A DNA stretch of 64,000 bases from Halorubrum rubrum (GTDB lineage: Archaea > Halobacteriota > Halobacteria > Halobacteriales > Haloferacaceae): the NCBI RefSeq assembly GCF_024494685.1, contig NZ_JANHDM010000005.1:1-64000 (forward strand), read 5' to 3'. Each line of letters begins with the position of its first letter. Position 1 is the first letter of the stretch. Below the pieces are notes generated by a model that had not been told where the DNA came from, did not search any database, and worked only from the letters and a program-made list of their open reading frames with translations. Made by a program: the position numbers and the translations under genes. Shown one piece after another: positions 49,600-62,523 of this stretch.

Positions 49600-50520
49600 C
49601 TACGCCACCACGCCCCGGCGGCGGAGCTCGTCGCGGATCGTCGCCCGCTTGACGAGCAGGAAGCCACAACAGATGAGCAGGAAGCCGGCGACCGTGTTCG
49701 GCGTGAGTCCCTCGTCCAACACGAGCCACCCAGAGAGCGCCGCGAACACGGGCGCGACGTAGGAGACGAGGTTGATCTCGATCGGCCCGAGCCGGTCGAG
49801 GAGGTGGAAGTAGATGAGGTAGCCGAGACCGCTCGCGAACACCGCGAGGTAGCCGAGCGCGAGGAGCGCGTCGGCCGTCCAGACGACTTCCGCCATCGAC
49901 TCGCCGAGCCCGACCGCGACGACGTGCATGATCGCCGCGCCGAACAGCATCGACCACGCCTCCATGGTCTCTATCTCCATGCCCACGTCGAGCGCGCGGG
50001 TGAGCACCGATCCGAGCGCGAACGACGCGGCCGCGAGGAACACGAGGAACTTGGCGACGGTCCCGCCCGCCGCGAGGTTCGCGGGATCGGGCGCGGCCAG
50101 CACGCCCGCGCCGGCGAGCCCGACGAGCAGGCCGACGACGCCGAGGAACGTCAGGCGCTCGGAGGGGAGAAACGCCCGCGCGAACACCGTGGTCAACACC
50201 GGCGAGAGGCCGACGGTGACCGACGCGACCGCGCTCGTCACTTCGGGGTCGGTCTGGCCGACGAACAGGAAGGCGTGGTAGGCGGCGATGAGGAGCACCG
50301 CGCCGACGGCCACGAGCGTCCACTCGCCGCGGCCGCGCGGGATCGGGTCGTCGACGACGTAGGCGGCGTAGGCGAGCATGACCACGCCCGCGAGGTCGTA
50401 CCGGATGGCGGCGAACAACACCGGCGGGAAGTACGCTAACCCGGCGTTGATCGCCATGAACGCCGACCCCCACACCGCGGCGAGGAGGAGGAACAACGAG
50501 AGGTTTCGGTAACGGCTCAC
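49600..50520 (-). CDS. EamA/DMT superfamily transporter
   Basis: A 306-residue transporter with ten predicted membrane helices in two EamA halves (about 6-145 and 160-300). LLAAVWGSAFMAINAGL is the typical first helix with the WGS motif, FAAIRYDLAGVVMLAY the second, and DPEVTSAVASVTVGLSPVLT a later helix. The second half begins AKFLVFLAAASFALGSVL, and VSYVAPVFAALSGWLVLDEGLT has the P-V-x-A motif. Ends in a basic tail. Likely exports metabolites. GTG at 50520 (VSRYRN) chosen over an upstream TTG. On the same strand as deoC but 72 bp upstream; link unknown. Confidence 0.86.
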   Translation of the reverse strand: MSRYRNLSLFLLLAAVWGSAFMAINAGLAYFPPVLFAAIRYDLAGVVMLAYAAYVVDDPIPRGRGEWTLVAVGAVLLIAAYHAFLFVGQTDPEVTSAVASVTVGLSPVLTTVFARAFLPSERLTFLGVVGLLVGLAGAGVLAAPDPANLAAGGTVAKFLVFLAAASFALGSVLTRALDVGMEIETMEAWSMLFGAAIMHVVAVGLGESMAEVVWTADALLALGYLAVFASGLGYLIYFHLLDRLGPIEINLVSYVAPVFAALSGWLVLDEGLTPNTVAGFLLICCGFLLVKRATIRDELRRRGVVA

Positions 50521-50599
50521 GTCGGTACTGCGCCGGCCGCCGGTCAAAAGCTTCCGAAAGCGGCTGCCGCCGCCCTCACCGAGTCCTGAACCGCTCCCG

Positions 50600-51259
50600 T
50601 CACCGGATCCGGAACCGCTCGTCGTCGCGGGTGACGACGCCGACGTCGGCGAGCCGCCAGAGGGCGTCGACGACGGCGTCCTCGGGCGCGCCGACCTCGT
50701 CGACGACCGCCTCGACGGAGCCGTCGGTCTCGGCCAGCGCGGCGAGCACCGCGGCGTAGAACCGGCTGTCGGCCTCGGTACCGAGCCGCTCGTCGATCTC
50801 CGCGAGCGCGTCCTCGACGCGGCCGTGGACCCACCGCTTGGCCACCGACAGCTCCCGGTCGAGCTCGCGGAGCCGACCGTACTCGGCGGCGAGGTCCGCG
50901 ATCTCGTCGCCGCCCTCCTCCCCGTCGGGGGCCTCGATCGAGAGGTGCGGACACCGGCCGGACATGTCGAGGCTGTTGCTGGCGGGGTACGCGCTCTTCG
51001 CGCCGAACCCGTACGGGGAGACGCTCACCTCGAGCCGCAGGCTCCGGGTGATCCGGAAGTACTTCCGCCGCTGGTCGTCGGTGGTCGACTCGATCAGCCC
51101 GGCCTCCTCCAGCTTTCGGAGGTGGTCGATGACGGCCTTCGGGCTCACGCCGAGGTACTCCGAGATCTCCGTGACGTAACAGGGTTTCTCGGCGAGCAGC
51201 CGGAGGATGCGTCGCCGGTTCTCGTTTCCGAGGAGATCGAGCAGTACCGCGGAGTCCAT
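50600..51259 (-). CDS. ArsR/HTH_20-type transcriptional regulator
   Basis: A 219-residue regulator. The N-terminal winged helix, LLDLLGNENRRRILRLLAEK, VTEISEYLGVSPKAVIDHLR and KLEEAGLIES, is an ArsR-like DNA-binding domain. Middle portion (RRKYFRITRSLRLEVSVSPYGFG) and the long C-terminal helical part (LAAEYGRLRELDRELSVAKRWVHGRVEDAL, given here in parts) may dimerise or bind ligand. A second small winged-helix-like module covers VVDEVGAPEDAVVDALWRL. Start ATG at 51259, with a TTTTGT box about 25 bp upstream. Divergent from gpmI, its obvious candidate target. Confidence 0.82.
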   Translation of the reverse strand: MDSAVLLDLLGNENRRRILRLLAEKPCYVTEISEYLGVSPKAVIDHLRKLEEAGLIESTTDDQRRKYFRITRSLRLEVSVSPYGFGAKSAYPASNSLDMSGRCPHLSIEAPDGEEGGDEIADLAAEYGRLRELDRELSVAKRWVHGRVEDALAEIDERLGTEADSRFYAAVLAALAETDGSVEAVVDEVGAPEDAVVDALWRLADVGVVTRDDERFRIR

Positions 51260-51385
51260 TAACGTGTGGTTAGCGTCGGACGGACAAAAGGTTGGCTTCC
51301 CGCGATCGGGCGGCCCTCGCGGGGTCGCCGCGCCCCCGACGCTCCGGAACGAAGGGTAATTACCTCCCGGCAGGGAGGGTGAGGT

Positions 51386-52960
<1,575 letters not shown>

Positions 52961-53003
52961 TAAACGATAAACCCCAGGGGAATTTTCTCTGGTTCCACGC
53001 CAA

Positions 53004-53008
53004 TTTAA
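53004..53008 (+). promoter_or_regulatory. TATA-like box for the thiolase gene
   Basis: TTTAA 26-30 bp before the ATG at 53034, in an AT-rich stretch that follows a weak hairpin after gpmI (CCCCAG...CTCTGG). Confidence 0.5.
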
Positions 53009-53033
53009 GCCGGTCACGGCTCTCCGTTCGGGC

Positions 53034-54176
53034 ATGACCGACGCCACGACGCCGGTGATCGCGGCCGCGTACCGAACGCCACAGGGGAGAGAGGGGGGCG
53101 TCTTCGCGGACGTCCGCAGCGAGGACCTCTCGATCCGGCTCGTCGACCACCTCCTCGCGGAGACGGGACTCTCGAGCGACCACGTCGACGACCTGATGTG
53201 GGGAGTCGCCCAGCAGCGCACCGAACAGGACAACAACGTCGCGCGCGTCGTCGCGCTGCTCTCCGATCTCGGCGAGTCGGTGCCCGCCACCTCGATCAAC
53301 CGGTGGTGCGCCTCCTCGATGCAGGCGACCATCTCCGCGGCCGACGCGGTCGCCGCGGGCAACCGCGACTGCGTGATCGCCGGCGGCGTCGAGAACATGA
53401 GCCGCGTCCCGATGGACGGCGACTCCTACCAGCACCTCCACCCGGAGCTGTCGGAGCGGTACAACGTCTTCCAGCTCCAGATGGGGATGACCGCGGAGAA
53501 GGTCGCCGAGGAGTACGGCGTGAGCCGGGAGGCGCAAGACGAGTACGCCGCCCGAAGCCACCGGCGCGCCGCCGAGGCGACCGAGTCGGGTCGCTTCGAC
53601 GACGAGATCGTCCCCGTGGAAACGGCGGACGGACCGGTCGAGGAGGACGAGGGGATCCGCCCGGAGACGACCCCCGAGACGCTCGCGGAGCTGCCGCCGG
53701 CGTTCACCGGCGACGGCACGGTGACCGCCGGGAACGCCTCGCAGATCTCCGACGGCGCGGCGCTGACGCTCGTGGCGAGCCGCGCGTTCGCCGAGGACCA
53801 CGGCTTGGACGTGCTCGCGGAGGTAGGGACGAACGCGGTCGCCGGCGTCGACCCCACGGTGATGGGGATCGGCCCGGTCCCCGCGACCCGGAACCTGCTC
53901 GATCGGGCGGGGACGACGGTCGACGACTACGACCTCGTCGAGCTCAACGAGGCGTTCGCCTCCCAGTGTGAGTACGCCCGCCGCGAACTGGACGTCGACG
54001 AGGAGATCTACAACGTCAACGGCGGCGCGATCGCGATCGGCCACCCGCTCGGGGCCTCGGGGGCGCGCCTTCCCGTGACGCTGCTCCACGAGATGGAGAA
54101 ACGCGACGCCGAGCGGGGGCTCGCGACGCTCTGTGTCGGGTTCGGCCAGGGGGCCGCGGTGGAGTTCCTCCGGTAG
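53034..54176 (+). CDS. Thiolase family acyl-CoA acyltransferase
   Basis: A 380-residue thiolase. The acyl-accepting Cys is in [20 protein letters not shown] (about residue 92). [16 protein letters not shown], the extended [16 protein letters not shown] region, [16 protein letters not shown], and catalytic His in [15 protein letters not shown] follow. The second Cys is in [16 protein letters not shown]. Condenses or cleaves beta-ketoacyl-CoA; beta-oxidation or acetoacetyl-CoA formation cannot be separated by sequence. Leaderless promoter. Convergent with the epimerase (stop codons 1 bp apart). Start [16 protein letters not shown] is typical. Confidence 0.93.
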   Translation: MTDATTPVIAAAYRTPQGREGGVFADVRSEDLSIRLVDHLLAETGLSSDHVDDLMWGVAQQRTEQDNNVARVVALLSDLGESVPATSINRWCASSMQATISAADAVAAGNRDCVIAGGVENMSRVPMDGDSYQHLHPELSERYNVFQLQMGMTAEKVAEEYGVSREAQDEYAARSHRRAAEATESGRFDDEIVPVETADGPVEEDEGIRPETTPETLAELPPAFTGDGTVTAGNASQISDGAALTLVASRAFAEDHGLDVLAEVGTNAVAGVDPTVMGIGPVPATRNLLDRAGTTVDDYDLVELNEAFASQCEYARRELDVDEEIYNVNGGAIAIGHPLGASGARLPVTLLHEMEKRDAERGLATLCVGFGQGAAVEFLR

Positions 54177-54177
54177 C

Positions 54178-55218
54178 TCACCGATCGACCGCACCGGTTC
54201 CGGCGCGGTCGACGTCGGCGAGCGGGATCGCCCCGCCGGCGAGGTCCGGGCCGTCGAAGGGGTCCTCGGCGAGCAGCAGCGAGCCGTCGAGGTCGGCGTA
54301 ATCGAGAAGCGGCGCGAGGTGGGTCGCGGCTGCGATGGAGGCGTTGGACTCGATCATACAGCCGAGCATCACCTCGAGCCCGTGCGAGCGCGCGGTCGCG
54401 ATCGCCCGCCGGGCCTCCAGGAGCCCGCCCGTCTTCATCAGCTTCAGGTTCGCGATGTCGCACCGATCGGCGATCCGCGGGACGTCGGCGGCGACCACGC
54501 ACGACTCGTCGGCGGCGATCGGCAGCGCCGAGCGTTCGTAGGCGAACTTCAGGCCCTCGGGCTCCTCGGCGGGCACCGGCTGCTCGATGAACTCCACCCC
54601 CAGGTCCGCGAGCCACTCGCTCTTCTCGACCGTCTCGCGGGGCGTCCACGCCTCGTTGGCGTCGACGCGGATCGTCGCGTCGGGGGCGGCCTCCCGGACC
54701 GTCTCGACGATCTCGCGGTCGCGGTCGCCGCCGAGTTTCACCTTCAGGATCGGATACCCGGCGGCGGCCGCGTCCGCGGCCTTCTCGCGGATCCGCTCCG
54801 TGGTGTCGATCCCGACGGTGAAGGAGGTGTCCGGCGTCGCCGAGGCGTCGAGTCCCCACAGTCGGTATACGGGGACGCCGAGCCGCTTCGCGGCCAGGTC
54901 GTGGAGCGCGATCGAGACCGCACAGCGGGCGGCCGGGTTGTCCTGGACGACCTCCCGCATCCGCGACTCGATCGTCGTCAGCGCGTGAGGGTCGCCGACC
55001 TCCTCGACGACGTCGAGCAGGCCGGGCAACACCGCGGCGACCGTGTCGGCGGTCTCGCCGTAGTGTCGCGCGGGGGCCGCGCCGCCGACGCCGGTCGTCC
55101 CCGCGTCGTCGGTCACGCGGACGATCAGGTTCTCGGCCTCCGTCTGGGTTCCCCGCGAGATCGTGAACGGCTCCTCGAGCTCCATCGAGACCCGCTCGAA
55201 GGTGGTCTCGAGGCTCAT
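54178..55218 (-). CDS. dgcA: Enolase-superfamily epimerase/racemase (DgcA-type candidate)
   Basis: A 346-residue muconate lactonising/dipeptide-epimerase-type enolase member. [23 protein letters not shown] begins the capping domain. Catalytic and metal features: [15 protein letters not shown] (K-x-K), [15 protein letters not shown] (metal Asp), [14 protein letters not shown] (metal Glu), [12 protein letters not shown] (metal Asp/Glu) and [16 protein letters not shown] (second-side Lys). ATGA overlap with a DUF1611 gene upstream. Generic calls are L-Ala-D/L-Glu epimerase; together with DUF1611 it fits DgcA, N-acetyl-D-glutamate racemase. Specificity is inference. Confidence 0.88.
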   Translation of the reverse strand: MSLETTFERVSMELEEPFTISRGTQTEAENLIVRVTDDAGTTGVGGAAPARHYGETADTVAAVLPGLLDVVEEVGDPHALTTIESRMREVVQDNPAARCAVSIALHDLAAKRLGVPVYRLWGLDASATPDTSFTVGIDTTERIREKAADAAAAGYPILKVKLGGDRDREIVETVREAAPDATIRVDANEAWTPRETVEKSEWLADLGVEFIEQPVPAEEPEGLKFAYERSALPIAADESCVVAADVPRIADRCDIANLKLMKTGGLLEARRAIATARSHGLEVMLGCMIESNASIAAATHLAPLLDYADLDGSLLLAEDPFDGPDLAGGAIPLADVDRAGTGAVDR

Positions 55219-56270
55219 CCCTCGAGCACCTCCTCGACGATGCCGTCGACGATCCGGTCCGCCCCGTGCCGGACGGGATCGGCCGCGGGAACGCCCACCT
55301 CCTCGCCGAACGCGTCCACGATCGATCCGGCCTCGTCGTCGTCGGCCACGTCCTTCGTGTTGACCGCGCCGGCGACGACCTCGGTCTCGTGGACCGGCTC
55401 CGCGAGGTCCTCGTAGAGGTCGACGTAGTCGGCGAGCGGCGGGAGCGCGAACTCCTCGTAGCCGTGGATCGCTTCGCGACCGGCGGCGTGACAGAGGACG
55501 AGCCCGTCGGCCATCGAGCCGTGGAGGATCCCGCAGGTGACCGCCGAGTAGGCGGGGTGGACGATGGTCCCCTGCCCCTCGACGACGAGCAGGTCGTGGT
55601 CGTCGCCGATCTCGAGGAGCATCTCCTCCACCGCGCCCGCGGTGAAATCGGAGATCACGCGGTCGATCGGGTTCCCCCAGCCCGCGATCATGATGCCGGT
55701 CTGGCCGGTGGGAACGAACGCGGCGTCGATCCCGCGCTCGCGGGCTGCCTCGACGATCTCCAGGGAGGCGGTCATCTTGCCGACCGAGCAGTCCGTCCCG
55801 ACCGTGAGCACCACGTCGGCGTCGACGTCGGCGGAGCGGCCGGTCGCGACGCCGAGGTCCTCGGGCGGCTTGCGAACGTCCCGGAGGTCGACGCCGTGTT
55901 CGGCCGCCAGCGCCGCGAAGTCCTCGTCCTCGTTGAGGAAGTAGTGGAGCCCGCTCACGACGTCACAGCCCGCCGCGATCGCGGCGCGCACGTCGTCGCG
56001 CCAGGTCTCGTCGAACCCCCCGCCGATCGGCGCGATGCCGATGTAGAGGGCGTCGACGCCCCCCTCGGCCGCGGCGAGCGCCTCCTCGAAGGAGTCGACG
56101 ATCGGCGCGTCCGGGAGGTCGGGGTCGTGGTCGGCGACGCGGTCGCCGGCGCGGTCGCGGTCGAGTATCGCCTCGATCGTCTGATCGCCGTACCGCATCA
56201 CGCCGAGGGCGGTCTTCGCTTCGTCCGGAAACTTCTCGTGGGCGAGAACGACTATCCGTTCGCTGCTCAT
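55215..56270 (-). CDS. dgcN: DUF1611 protein, candidate D-glutamate N-acetyltransferase (DgcN)
   Basis: A 351-residue DUF1611 protein. The N-terminal part [20 protein letters not shown] with a Rossmann-like [13 protein letters not shown] is followed by the P-loop-like [20 protein letters not shown] (about 161-180). [37 protein letters not shown] and [19 protein letters not shown] come after. DUF1611 was shown in marine bacteria to be DgcN, which acetylates D-Glu for the linked racemase DgcA. Four-base overlap with dgcA. Start ATG 56270. Whether acetyl-CoA is bound here is not visible; the pairing is the evidence. Confidence 0.85.
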   Translation of the reverse strand: MSSERIVVLAHEKFPDEAKTALGVMRYGDQTIEAILDRDRAGDRVADHDPDLPDAPIVDSFEEALAAAEGGVDALYIGIAPIGGGFDETWRDDVRAAIAAGCDVVSGLHYFLNEDEDFAALAAEHGVDLRDVRKPPEDLGVATGRSADVDADVVLTVGTDCSVGKMTASLEIVEAARERGIDAAFVPTGQTGIMIAGWGNPIDRVISDFTAGAVEEMLLEIGDDHDLLVVEGQGTIVHPAYSAVTCGILHGSMADGLVLCHAAGREAIHGYEEFALPPLADYVDLYEDLAEPVHETEVVAGAVNTKDVADDDEAGSIVDAFGEEVGVPAADPVRHGADRIVDGIVEEVLEG

Positions 56271-56360
56271 GTCCGGTCGGTCACCGCGGGGTGGCTTAAA
56301 TGGGACGGAGCCGGATCGGCGGCGTCGCCGGAGTCGCCGAGCCGCGGCCGGGCCGGACGG

Positions 56361-56678
56361 CTACGCCGAGCCGCCGACGAACCGGTCCGCGCCCTCGTAG
56401 AACCAGTAGCCGTTCTCGCGCATCGCCCGGCCGAGCTCCTGGTGGAACTCGACGAAGTCCCCGAACTCCTCCGTCTCGACGCCCTCGAAGATCTCCTCGA
56501 CGGAGACGACCGTCTCGTAGTCGATCCGGATCGGGTGGTCGCCGTACTCCTCGACGTAGTCGGCCGCCGAGAGCGGGAAGTCCTCCTCCTCGTCGATCTT
56601 CTTCGCGAGCACCGCGTGGCCGTACTGACGCATGCCCTCGCTCCCCTCCTCGCCGTCGGGGTCGTGTGGCCAGTCCAT
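56361..56678 (-). CDS. Haloarchaeal DUF5785 family protein
   Basis: A 105-residue protein beginning [20 protein letters not shown], then [57 protein letters not shown] and [16 protein letters not shown] small acidic alpha/beta protein conserved through haloarchaea (DUF5785, recognised from the N-terminus). No active-site motif. Start ATG at 56678; the frame continues upstream but there begins with basic, untypical residues. Downstream of dgcN region on the same strand (gap 90 bp). Divergent from the chemoreceptor. Confidence 0.85.
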   Translation of the reverse strand: MDWPHDPDGEEGSEGMRQYGHAVLAKKIDEEEDFPLSAADYVEEYGDHPIRIDYETVVSVEEIFEGVETEEFGDFVEFHQELGRAMRENGYWFYEGADRFVGGSA

Positions 56679-56773
56679 ACACCCGGTTCGCCGGGGGTGC
56701 GGATAGTGGTTACGGAGGCGGCGGCGACCCCGCCCGCCGTCGATACCGACGACGACGGACGCGACCACATCGA

Positions 56774-56810
56774 ATTATCTACTATGATAATCTACCGTGT
56801 GCGTTTATAA
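56774..56810 (+). promoter_or_regulatory. AT-rich promoter with a 6 bp inverted repeat, chemoreceptor gene
   Basis: ATTATC (56774-56779) and GATAAT (56786-56791) form an inverted repeat with a 6 bp spacer. A TTTATAA TATA box is at 56804-56810, 24-30 bp before the ATG at 56834. The spot is AT-rich amid GC-rich DNA and separates two divergent genes. Confidence 0.5.
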
Positions 56811-56833
56811 CCTCATATGAGAACCGCGGTACA

Positions 56834-59386
<2,553 letters not shown>

Positions 59387-59433
59387 ACCGACGCCGCACA
59401 AGACACTTCTCGGGCCCGGTTCACCCTCCACGT

Positions 59434-59910
59434 ATGCGACGGAGAGCCCTCCTCGCGGCCGCAGTCGCGGGCGCGACCGGTCCGCTCGCCGGCTGCCCGA
59501 CGCCCCCCTGGGGCGAGATCCCCGAGGACGTCGACGGGGCCGAGGTGACCCTCCGCCGCGAGCACACGGGCGCGTTCGATCCGGGCGACCCCGCGTATCG
59601 GGATGCCGCCGTCCTGCTCCGGGCGCTCGAGGCCGACCCGCCGCGTCTCACCGTCAGGGGGCAGGTGCTCGCCGGCGCACGCGAGTGCTACCGGGTGGAC
59701 CTCGTCGAGGCGGATCTGACCCGATCCCGTCTCCTGATCCGGCTGACGACCGAGGACGACCCCGACTGGGAGGGCGACGCGTGTCCGGACGTCGGGGAGG
59801 CACACCCCTACGAGGTCGAGATCGCGTTCACGGCGGCTCCGATTCCCGACCGAGTCGAAGTTCGACACGGCGACGAGACGGTACTCGAGGAGGCGGTCGC
59901 GACCGGTTGA
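59434..59910 (+). CDS. Haloarchaeal lipoprotein, hypothetical
   Basis: A 158-residue protein. MRRRALLAAAVAGATGPLAGC (residues 1-21) has a basic n-region, hydrophobic core and LAGC lipobox; the RR pair could direct Tat export. The mature part has VTLRREHTGAFDPGDPAYRD, VLAGARECYRVDLVEADLTR, DDPDWEGDACPDVGEAHPYE and AAPIPDRVEVRHGDETVLE. Two further Cys might pair. No known domain. Follows the chemoreceptor by 47 bp on the same strand, an attractive but unproven functional partner as a binding lipoprotein. Confidence 0.65.
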   Translation: MRRRALLAAAVAGATGPLAGCPTPPWGEIPEDVDGAEVTLRREHTGAFDPGDPAYRDAAVLLRALEADPPRLTVRGQVLAGARECYRVDLVEADLTRSRLLIRLTTEDDPDWEGDACPDVGEAHPYEVEIAFTAAPIPDRVEVRHGDETVLEEAVATG

Positions 59911-59953
59911 GATCGGGACGGATACGGTTCCCGCCTGACGGAGGTTCCGGCGT

Positions 59954-60457
59954 TTAGGGAACCCTCCCGTCCATCGATCCGCGATACCAGCGACCGGTCT
60001 CGGACCCGCACTCGACGCATCGGGCGACGACGACCTCCTCGCCGTCGGCGTCATCGGTCCGGTTCAGTTTCGTGTCGTTCTCGGCGTCGCATTCCTCGCA
60101 GTACCGGAGCTTCGGCTGGGTGCCGTACTCCAGCGGCGCGCCGATCGCGAGGGCGCGGATCCGTTCGTTCCCGTGGTTCCAGCCGCGCTGGAACTCCCCG
60201 CGGCCGAAGCGGACGATCTCGTCCGGACCGACCTCGACCGGTCCGTCCTCGGTCTCGAAGGTCGCCGTGCCCGAGAGGACACAGAACACCTCCTCCTGTA
60301 CCTCGTGGCTGTGGTACGCGAACGCGAAGCTGTCACCCGGTTCGAGCTCGTAGTAGTTTATCGCGACGTCGGTGAGGCCGAGCGGCTCGGTGAGCTTCCG
60401 CATCACCGCGGCGGGCTGTACGTCGTTCTCCACGTCGTCGATGCGGACTCGGTTCAC
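59954..60457 (-). CDS. Cupin protein with C-terminal zinc ribbon
   Basis: A 167-residue protein. The cupin part shows NYYELEPGDSFAFAYHSHEVQEEVFCVLSG (given in pieces: SFAFAYHSHEVQEE with HSHxxxEE metal ligands) and the second motif GPDEIVRFGRGEFQRGWNHG. After residue 117 comes a zinc-ribbon-like tail: CEECDAEND and CVECGSETGRWYRG, four Cys. This cupin/ribbon combination is uncommon. GTG at 60457 (VNRVRIDDVENDV) is preferred over an upstream TTG. Probably a cytoplasmic metalloprotein; role unknown. Convergent with the lipoprotein. Confidence 0.8.
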   Translation of the reverse strand: MNRVRIDDVENDVQPAAVMRKLTEPLGLTDVAINYYELEPGDSFAFAYHSHEVQEEVFCVLSGTATFETEDGPVEVGPDEIVRFGRGEFQRGWNHGNERIRALAIGAPLEYGTQPKLRYCEECDAENDTKLNRTDDADGEEVVVARCVECGSETGRWYRGSMDGRVP

Positions 60458-60646
60458 GCCGTCCCTTTCGGAGTCCCCGGTCAAAACGATGCGTGTCGGC
60501 GCGAAACGGCACGTGTCGGCACGTCGGCTCTACGCGTCGGGGACGAGCACGGGGTGGAGACGTTCCGCTCGACGTGAACGACCGTCTCCAGTGTACGGAC
60601 CCGCGGCTAGGACGTGGAGAGGCCGGGAGAACGCGACGGGGTTGGA

Positions 60647-60721
60647 TGCTCCGGCAGGGATTTGAACCCTGGTCCTTGCCGTGAGAGGGCAAGATGATTG
60701 GCCGGACTACACCACCAGAGC
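60647..60721 (-). tRNA. tRNA-Glu (CUC)
   Basis: 75 nt on the minus strand. Acceptor GCTCTGG pairs with CCGGAGC (one G-U), discriminator A. D-arm GGTGTAGTCCGGCCAATC, anticodon stem TTGCC/GGCAA with loop CTCTCAC, so anticodon CTC for Glu. T-arm CAGGG-TTCAAAT-CCCTG with normal A58. CCA not encoded; no intron. A CACTAAAAC box to the right (about 60763-60771) reads TTTTAG on the minus strand and is a plausible promoter. Confidence 0.97.
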
Positions 60722-60802
60722 GTGCGTCCGCGTTCCGTCGCGTTTCCGGGTAGGGTGTTCCACACTAAAACGGTTCCGTTTCGACCGCGCCGTGTCTCGG
60801 TT

Positions 60803-60917
60803 TGTCGCGGTCGGGTCGGTCGTTCTGTCGCGGTCGGGCCGGTCGTTCTGTCGCGGTCGGGTCGGTCGTTCTGTCGCGGTCGGGCCGGTCGTTCTGTCGC
60901 GGTCGGGTCGGTCGTTC
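60803..60917. repeat. 23 bp tandem repeat, five copies, alternating variants
   Basis: Unit tgtcgcggtcggg-Y-cggtcgttc starts at 60803, 60826, 60849, 60872 and 60895. The variable base Y is T, C, T, C, T, so the array is also a 46 bp higher-order repeat. No spacers. It fills the interval between the tRNA-Glu gene and the 3' end of the M42 peptidase gene. Confidence 0.95.
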
Positions 60918-60954
60918 ACGGTCGCTCTCGTCGAGGCGATCGGCCGCGAACGCG

Positions 60955-62019
60955 TCAGAGATCGACCGCGAACGAGTCGACCGTCTCGGCTGCGCCGGCG
61001 ACCGCCGCGAGCAGGTCGGCGACGCGATCCAGGTCCTCGAGGTCGACGACCTCGACCGGCGTGTGCATGTATCGGTTCGGGATGGAGACGGTGAGCGACG
61101 GGACCCCACCGCGGGCGGTGTAGAACGCGTCCGCGTCCGTGCCGGTTCGCGTCCCCGCCGCCTGGAGCTGGACGTCGATTCCGGCGTCGGCCGCGGCGTC
61201 GCGGGCGAGGTCGACGAGGACCGGGTGGTTCGCGCTGCCGCGGCCGATCACCGGCCCGTCGCCGAGTTCGACGGGGCCGCGCCGCTCGGCGTCGACGTCC
61301 GGGTTGTCGGTCGCGTGAGTGACGTCGACGGCGACGAACGCGTCGACCGCCTCGAGGTCGTGGCCGACCATCCGCGCGCCCCGGAGCCCGACCTCCTCTT
61401 GAACTGTCGAGACCGCGTGGACGGTGGCGTCGACGTCGGCCGCGGCGGCGCGGCGCAGCGCCTCCGCGGCGACCCAGATCCCGGCCCGGTTGTCGATCCC
61501 ACGGGCGGCGATCCGGGATCCGACGAGCTCTCGGGTCCCGCTCGAGAACGTGACCGGATCGCCGATCGAGACGTGCTCGCGGGCCTCGTCGGCGTCGCTC
61601 GCGCCCACGTCGACGAACTGTCCCTCGATCGCCTCGTACTCGTCCGTATCGGGATCGCGGAGGTGGATCGCGGTCTGGCCGACGACGCCCCGGACAGGCT
61701 CGTCGGCGTGGACCGTCACGTGCTGGCCCTTCGAGACGGTGCGGTCTGAGCCGCCGACCGGGGCGATCCGGAGGAATCCCTCCTCCAGCACGTCGCGGAC
61801 GATGAACCCGATCTCGTCGGCGTGGCCCGCCACGGCGACCGTCGGCGCGTCCGGGTCGCCCTCGTGGACGGCGACGGCGTTTCCGTACGCGTCCGTGGTG
61901 ACGTCGTCCGCGAACGCGGAGACGTGATCGACCCAGACGCGCTGGGCCGCCGTCTCGAACCCGGAGGGGCTCGGCGTCGCGAGCAGGTCGTCGAGGAACG
62001 CGCGGCGGGACTCGTCCAT
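60955..62019 (-). CDS. M42 family glutamyl/endo-aminopeptidase (TET-type)
   Basis: A 354-residue metallopeptidase forming tetrahedral particles in homologues. FLDDLLATPSPSGFE begins. Metal sites: VAVAGHADEIGFIV (His, Asp), GRGIDNRAG within AARGIDNRAGIWVAAEAL (bridging Asp), the catalytic base STVQEEVGLRGARMV (Glu-Glu), VAVDVTHATDNPD (Asp) and SIPNRYMHTPVEVV (His). An inserted PDZ-like regulatory domain covers about 70-170. Cleaves N-terminal residues of cytoplasmic peptides. ATG 62019 is the natural start; the frame runs far upstream without support. Confidence 0.93.
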   Translation of the reverse strand: MDESRRAFLDDLLATPSPSGFETAAQRVWVDHVSAFADDVTTDAYGNAVAVHEGDPDAPTVAVAGHADEIGFIVRDVLEEGFLRIAPVGGSDRTVSKGQHVTVHADEPVRGVVGQTAIHLRDPDTDEYEAIEGQFVDVGASDADEAREHVSIGDPVTFSSGTRELVGSRIAARGIDNRAGIWVAAEALRRAAAADVDATVHAVSTVQEEVGLRGARMVGHDLEAVDAFVAVDVTHATDNPDVDAERRGPVELGDGPVIGRGSANHPVLVDLARDAAADAGIDVQLQAAGTRTGTDADAFYTARGGVPSLTVSIPNRYMHTPVEVVDLEDLDRVADLLAAVAGAAETVDSFAVDL

Positions 62020-62151
62020 GCGTCCCCGTTCGTATCGGACAAAAAGAACCCCGCGATCCCGCCCGCGACCCGGCGATCGCGGCGGAAGCGGCCGAACGTT
62101 CACGTTCCGACCGACGCCACGGTTAAGCGGTCGGCCCGAGAAGTACCGGCC

Positions 62152-62451
62152 ATGAGTGACACGTCGTTCACGCTGCTCGAGATCCACTTGGAGGAGGGAT
62201 CGGTCCGCATCGGGGAGAACGGGCTTCTCGGTGGCGGAAACGGAGACGAGGCTGCCGACGTTGAGGGGGTCGACGACCCCGCGAGGGACGCGACCGGCGG
62301 CGGGATCCTCGGATGCGAGCGCTCGTCGAAGTCGATCCTGGGGGGCCTGGCGGTCGTCGCGCTCCTCGCGGCCCTGGGGATCGCGGCCGCACGCGTGCTC
62401 GGCGAGGGCGACCTCGAGGACGCCGAGGCGCTCGACGACCTCGGCGCGTGA
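62152..62451 (+). CDS. Small haloarchaeal membrane protein
   Basis: A 99-residue protein. The N-terminal half MSDTSFTLLEIHLEEGSVRIG is beta-prone and acidic with a Gly/Asn/Asp linker. One C-terminal transmembrane helix SILGGLAVVALLAALGIAAARV (quoted as GGLAVVALLAALGIAA, about 66-81) precedes an acidic tail. Two Cys-free sites; no domain known. The ATG is preceded by TTAAG about 26-30 bp upstream, a likely TATA box, so leaderless. Divergent from the M42 gene. Confidence 0.6.
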   Translation: MSDTSFTLLEIHLEEGSVRIGENGLLGGGNGDEAADVEGVDDPARDATGGGILGCERSSKSILGGLAVVALLAALGIAAARVLGEGDLEDAEALDDLGA

Positions 62452-62523
62452 GATCGGCCGCGCCGCCGCCGTCACGCGCCGGACCGACACAAGGGACTTG
62501 AGGGCGGCGCGCCTCCCGCGCGT

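Noticed and set aside
60803-60917. CRISPR array
   Set aside because: Contiguous 23 bp units without unique spacers.
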